NCBI RefSeq assembly: GCF_963576615.1
Contig: NC_088713.1
Location: 44,073,317 to 44,137,316 of the forward strand
DNA from: Watersipora subatra
Taxonomy: Eukaryota; Bryozoa; Gymnolaemata; Cheilostomatida; Watersiporidae
Reading direction: 5' to 3'
Length of the DNA: 64,000 bases
Part shown: positions 55,937-64,000 of the stretch, piece by piece
Layout: every line of letters starts with the position of its first letter
Numbering within the stretch: position 1 is the first letter of the stretch
Translations under genes and position numbers: made by a program
Notes under the pieces: model-generated
What the model was told of the DNA's origin: nothing
Database searches by the model: none
The model's input: the letters and a program-made list of their open reading frames with translations, nothing else

Positions 55937-56533
55937 TTATTGGTCAGAGGATAGTAGGTGTAGTTTGAGTTTTGTTTTAAAAGATTGCAAAGGAAGAGTT
56001 CTTAAATGAGTGCAGAGATTATTAAAAGAATTTAGCAGGTTACTGTTGAGTTTGTTGTGGTTTATGGCACTAGGTAATTTAAATCTGTTTCTGGTTTTGT
56101 GACTATGGTTTACGGTTTGAAAGCTATAGCTGAGATATTTAGGGCAGTTATCGTGGAGTATTGAATGAGCAGTGAGGCAGGTGAAGTAATGTGATAGCTT
56201 AGGTAAGGGAAGAACACCGGTAGTGCTTGTTGTTAAGTTGGTAGGTGGTAAGTGATGGTTTTTATGGGGTATGTTTAGGTCTTTGCATATAAGTCGTAAA
56301 GCTTCTTTTTGTAAAATAAATAGTGTGTTGGTATATTTTACAGGTGTTGTAGGGTTTTTAACTTTAGCTCTAAAACTAGTTAATAGCAGATGTTTGTGTA
56401 GGTCTATTAGAAGACTGTTCCGTTGTAATGGTACTCTGTATTCAATTGTTTTTTTACCTGAAGCAATATAAAATAATGATAAACGTAGATTGGTTTCAAT
56501 CGTATGGATATAAGCATGCAGGCTTTTCCGATT
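55937..56533 (-). pseudogene. LINE reverse-transcriptase C-terminal remnant, antisense
   Basis: A 198-codon open frame on the minus strand, without a usable start, between TGA (56534-56536) and TAA (55937-55939). It contains HTIETNLRLSLFYIASGKKT, LFILQKEALRLICKDLN, HSHKTRNRFKLPSAI and LPLQSFKTKLKLHL. A QKxALRxI block followed by a HxxxTRN block and SFKTKLK at the end is the usual C-terminal layout of CR1/jockey-type non-LTR reverse transcriptases. The catalytic palm is missing (5' truncation). 55564-55936 is probably its 3' tail. Confidence 0.7.
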
Positions 56534-56889
56534 TCAACTTATTTTTGGAGTTGTGTTACTGTTGGAGTGATTCGCCTTGCGAGGCACTAATGGTACGTAC
56601 TGTTGGCGGTACTATATACGTACTTGCGAGACACTATAGACACATTCGCGATCATAGAGATATCTTCTAGCGGAGTAAAAATACGTTCGTTGTAAACCCT
56701 CGAATGCTCGAGCCGAGAGCTTACAATATTATTAGCCTTGGAAAAGGAAACTATGTCAACTCACCAATCTTTTTCGACTCGAAGTTCTATAAACTAAAGT
56801 TTACGACTAAGTTCAATGCCAGTTAAAAGGTTGATGATCGCGTAGTGTTTCCGGCGCTGGCGATAATAGAATAGTTACTGTCATCCGCA
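56534..56889 (+). other. YIPF5 upstream region
   Basis: Short likely promoter and 5' UTR, less AT-rich near 56570-56720 and 56840-56889. No TATA box seen. Confidence 0.45.
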
Positions 56890-63706
<6,817 letters not shown>

Positions 63707-63849
63707 TAAGTATTTGGGGTGCAGCAGTTTGAGGTTCTCAGGCTTGTCACTGTTTAACTTTTGCTGCTCCTTGCAGGGCAGGTTACTCATTGTAGGGCAG
63801 AACTTACCGTAAAACCTCTAATTAAAGGCCAAAATACTCTATTTTTCAA

Positions 63850-64000
63850 CCCTTCCTTTATAGTAGCAATTAAATAGAGTTGGCGCTCAAATAGAAGCTG
63901 GCATTGTATTTTTCAAGCACCTCGTCAGAATTTTGGGAAGATAAATTTTGCCCTTTTACGGGCGAAGCAAATTTCGCCTACATTTTGCCCTCTCTTTTTG
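63850..64000 (+). repeat. Dispersed repeat R, copy 2
   Basis: The sequences gttggcgctcaaatagaagc and cgtcagaattttgggaagat match 23835-23975. Preceded by cgtaaaacctctaattaaag, which looks like a MITE terminus. Runs off the window edge. Confidence 0.6.

Noticed and set aside
63777..63800. Fourth YIPF5 exon after ttgctgctccttgcag
   Set aside because: The phase-compatible reading reaches TAG after a few codons and does not resemble the family.

Overview
The window is AT-rich, intron-rich animal nuclear DNA. It holds two conserved host genes, both on the + strand, with small exons in very large introns, plus a dense and diverse set of mobile elements. There is no operon structure and no bacterial signal. 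The mix of tRNA-derived SINEs, short Helitron-like elements ending in CTAG, palindromic foldback MITEs and a short-LTR mag-like Gypsy element suits a marine invertebrate, most likely a lophotrochozoan such as a mollusc. That placement is inference with modest confidence.

Host genes. (1) A complete stomatin/MEC-2 family gene spans 16299-51778 in eight coding exons: 16299-16368, 22738-22832, 25365-25437, 29099-29181, 40575-40726, 42392-42482, 48891-48986 and 51587-51778. Every junction has ag/gt borders and compatible phase. The exons sum to 852 nt, or 283 residues plus stop. (2) A YIPF5/Yip1-type Golgi membrane protein gene starts at 56890 (exons 56890-57205, 57969-58128, 63544-63705) and runs off the right edge without its last roughly 45 residues. 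The two proteins work in different places (plasma-membrane scaffold and ER-Golgi traffic), and nothing here suggests joint function.

Layout. 1-16.3 kb is intergenic. It holds a TA-flanked pogo/Tigger-type MITE (10-1068), tRNA-SINE remnants, a 0.66-kb foldback element (1893-2556), an LTR-like stretch (about 6300-6990), a structurally complete but decayed Gypsy retrotransposon with 100-bp LTRs and 5-bp target duplications (7384-11723), a 24-bp minisatellite (12071-12450) and a 2.1-kb nested palindrome (13258-15385) containing a 47-bp mobile palindrome. 16.3-51.8 kb is the stomatin gene. Its introns (1.7 to 11.4 kb) carry at least seven repeat families, often nested, including a 404-bp MITE with a perfect 9-bp target duplication. 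51.8-56.9 kb is intergenic, with a decayed hAT transposon flanked by a perfect 8-bp duplication and an antisense LINE end. 56.9-64 kb is YIPF5. Its second intron contains a MITE whose terminal inverted repeat has expanded into about 40 tandem 19-20-bp units with a 269-bp higher-order period, followed by two Helitron-like elements.

I see no CRISPR array, rRNA, convincing functional tRNA gene or prokaryotic defence system. The most interesting material is transposon structure: the TIR-derived minisatellite, the 47-bp palindromic micro-element, the MULE-like MITE, and elements sitting within 50 bp of stomatin splice sites. All positions were read by eye; family names are from recalled motifs, with no database search.
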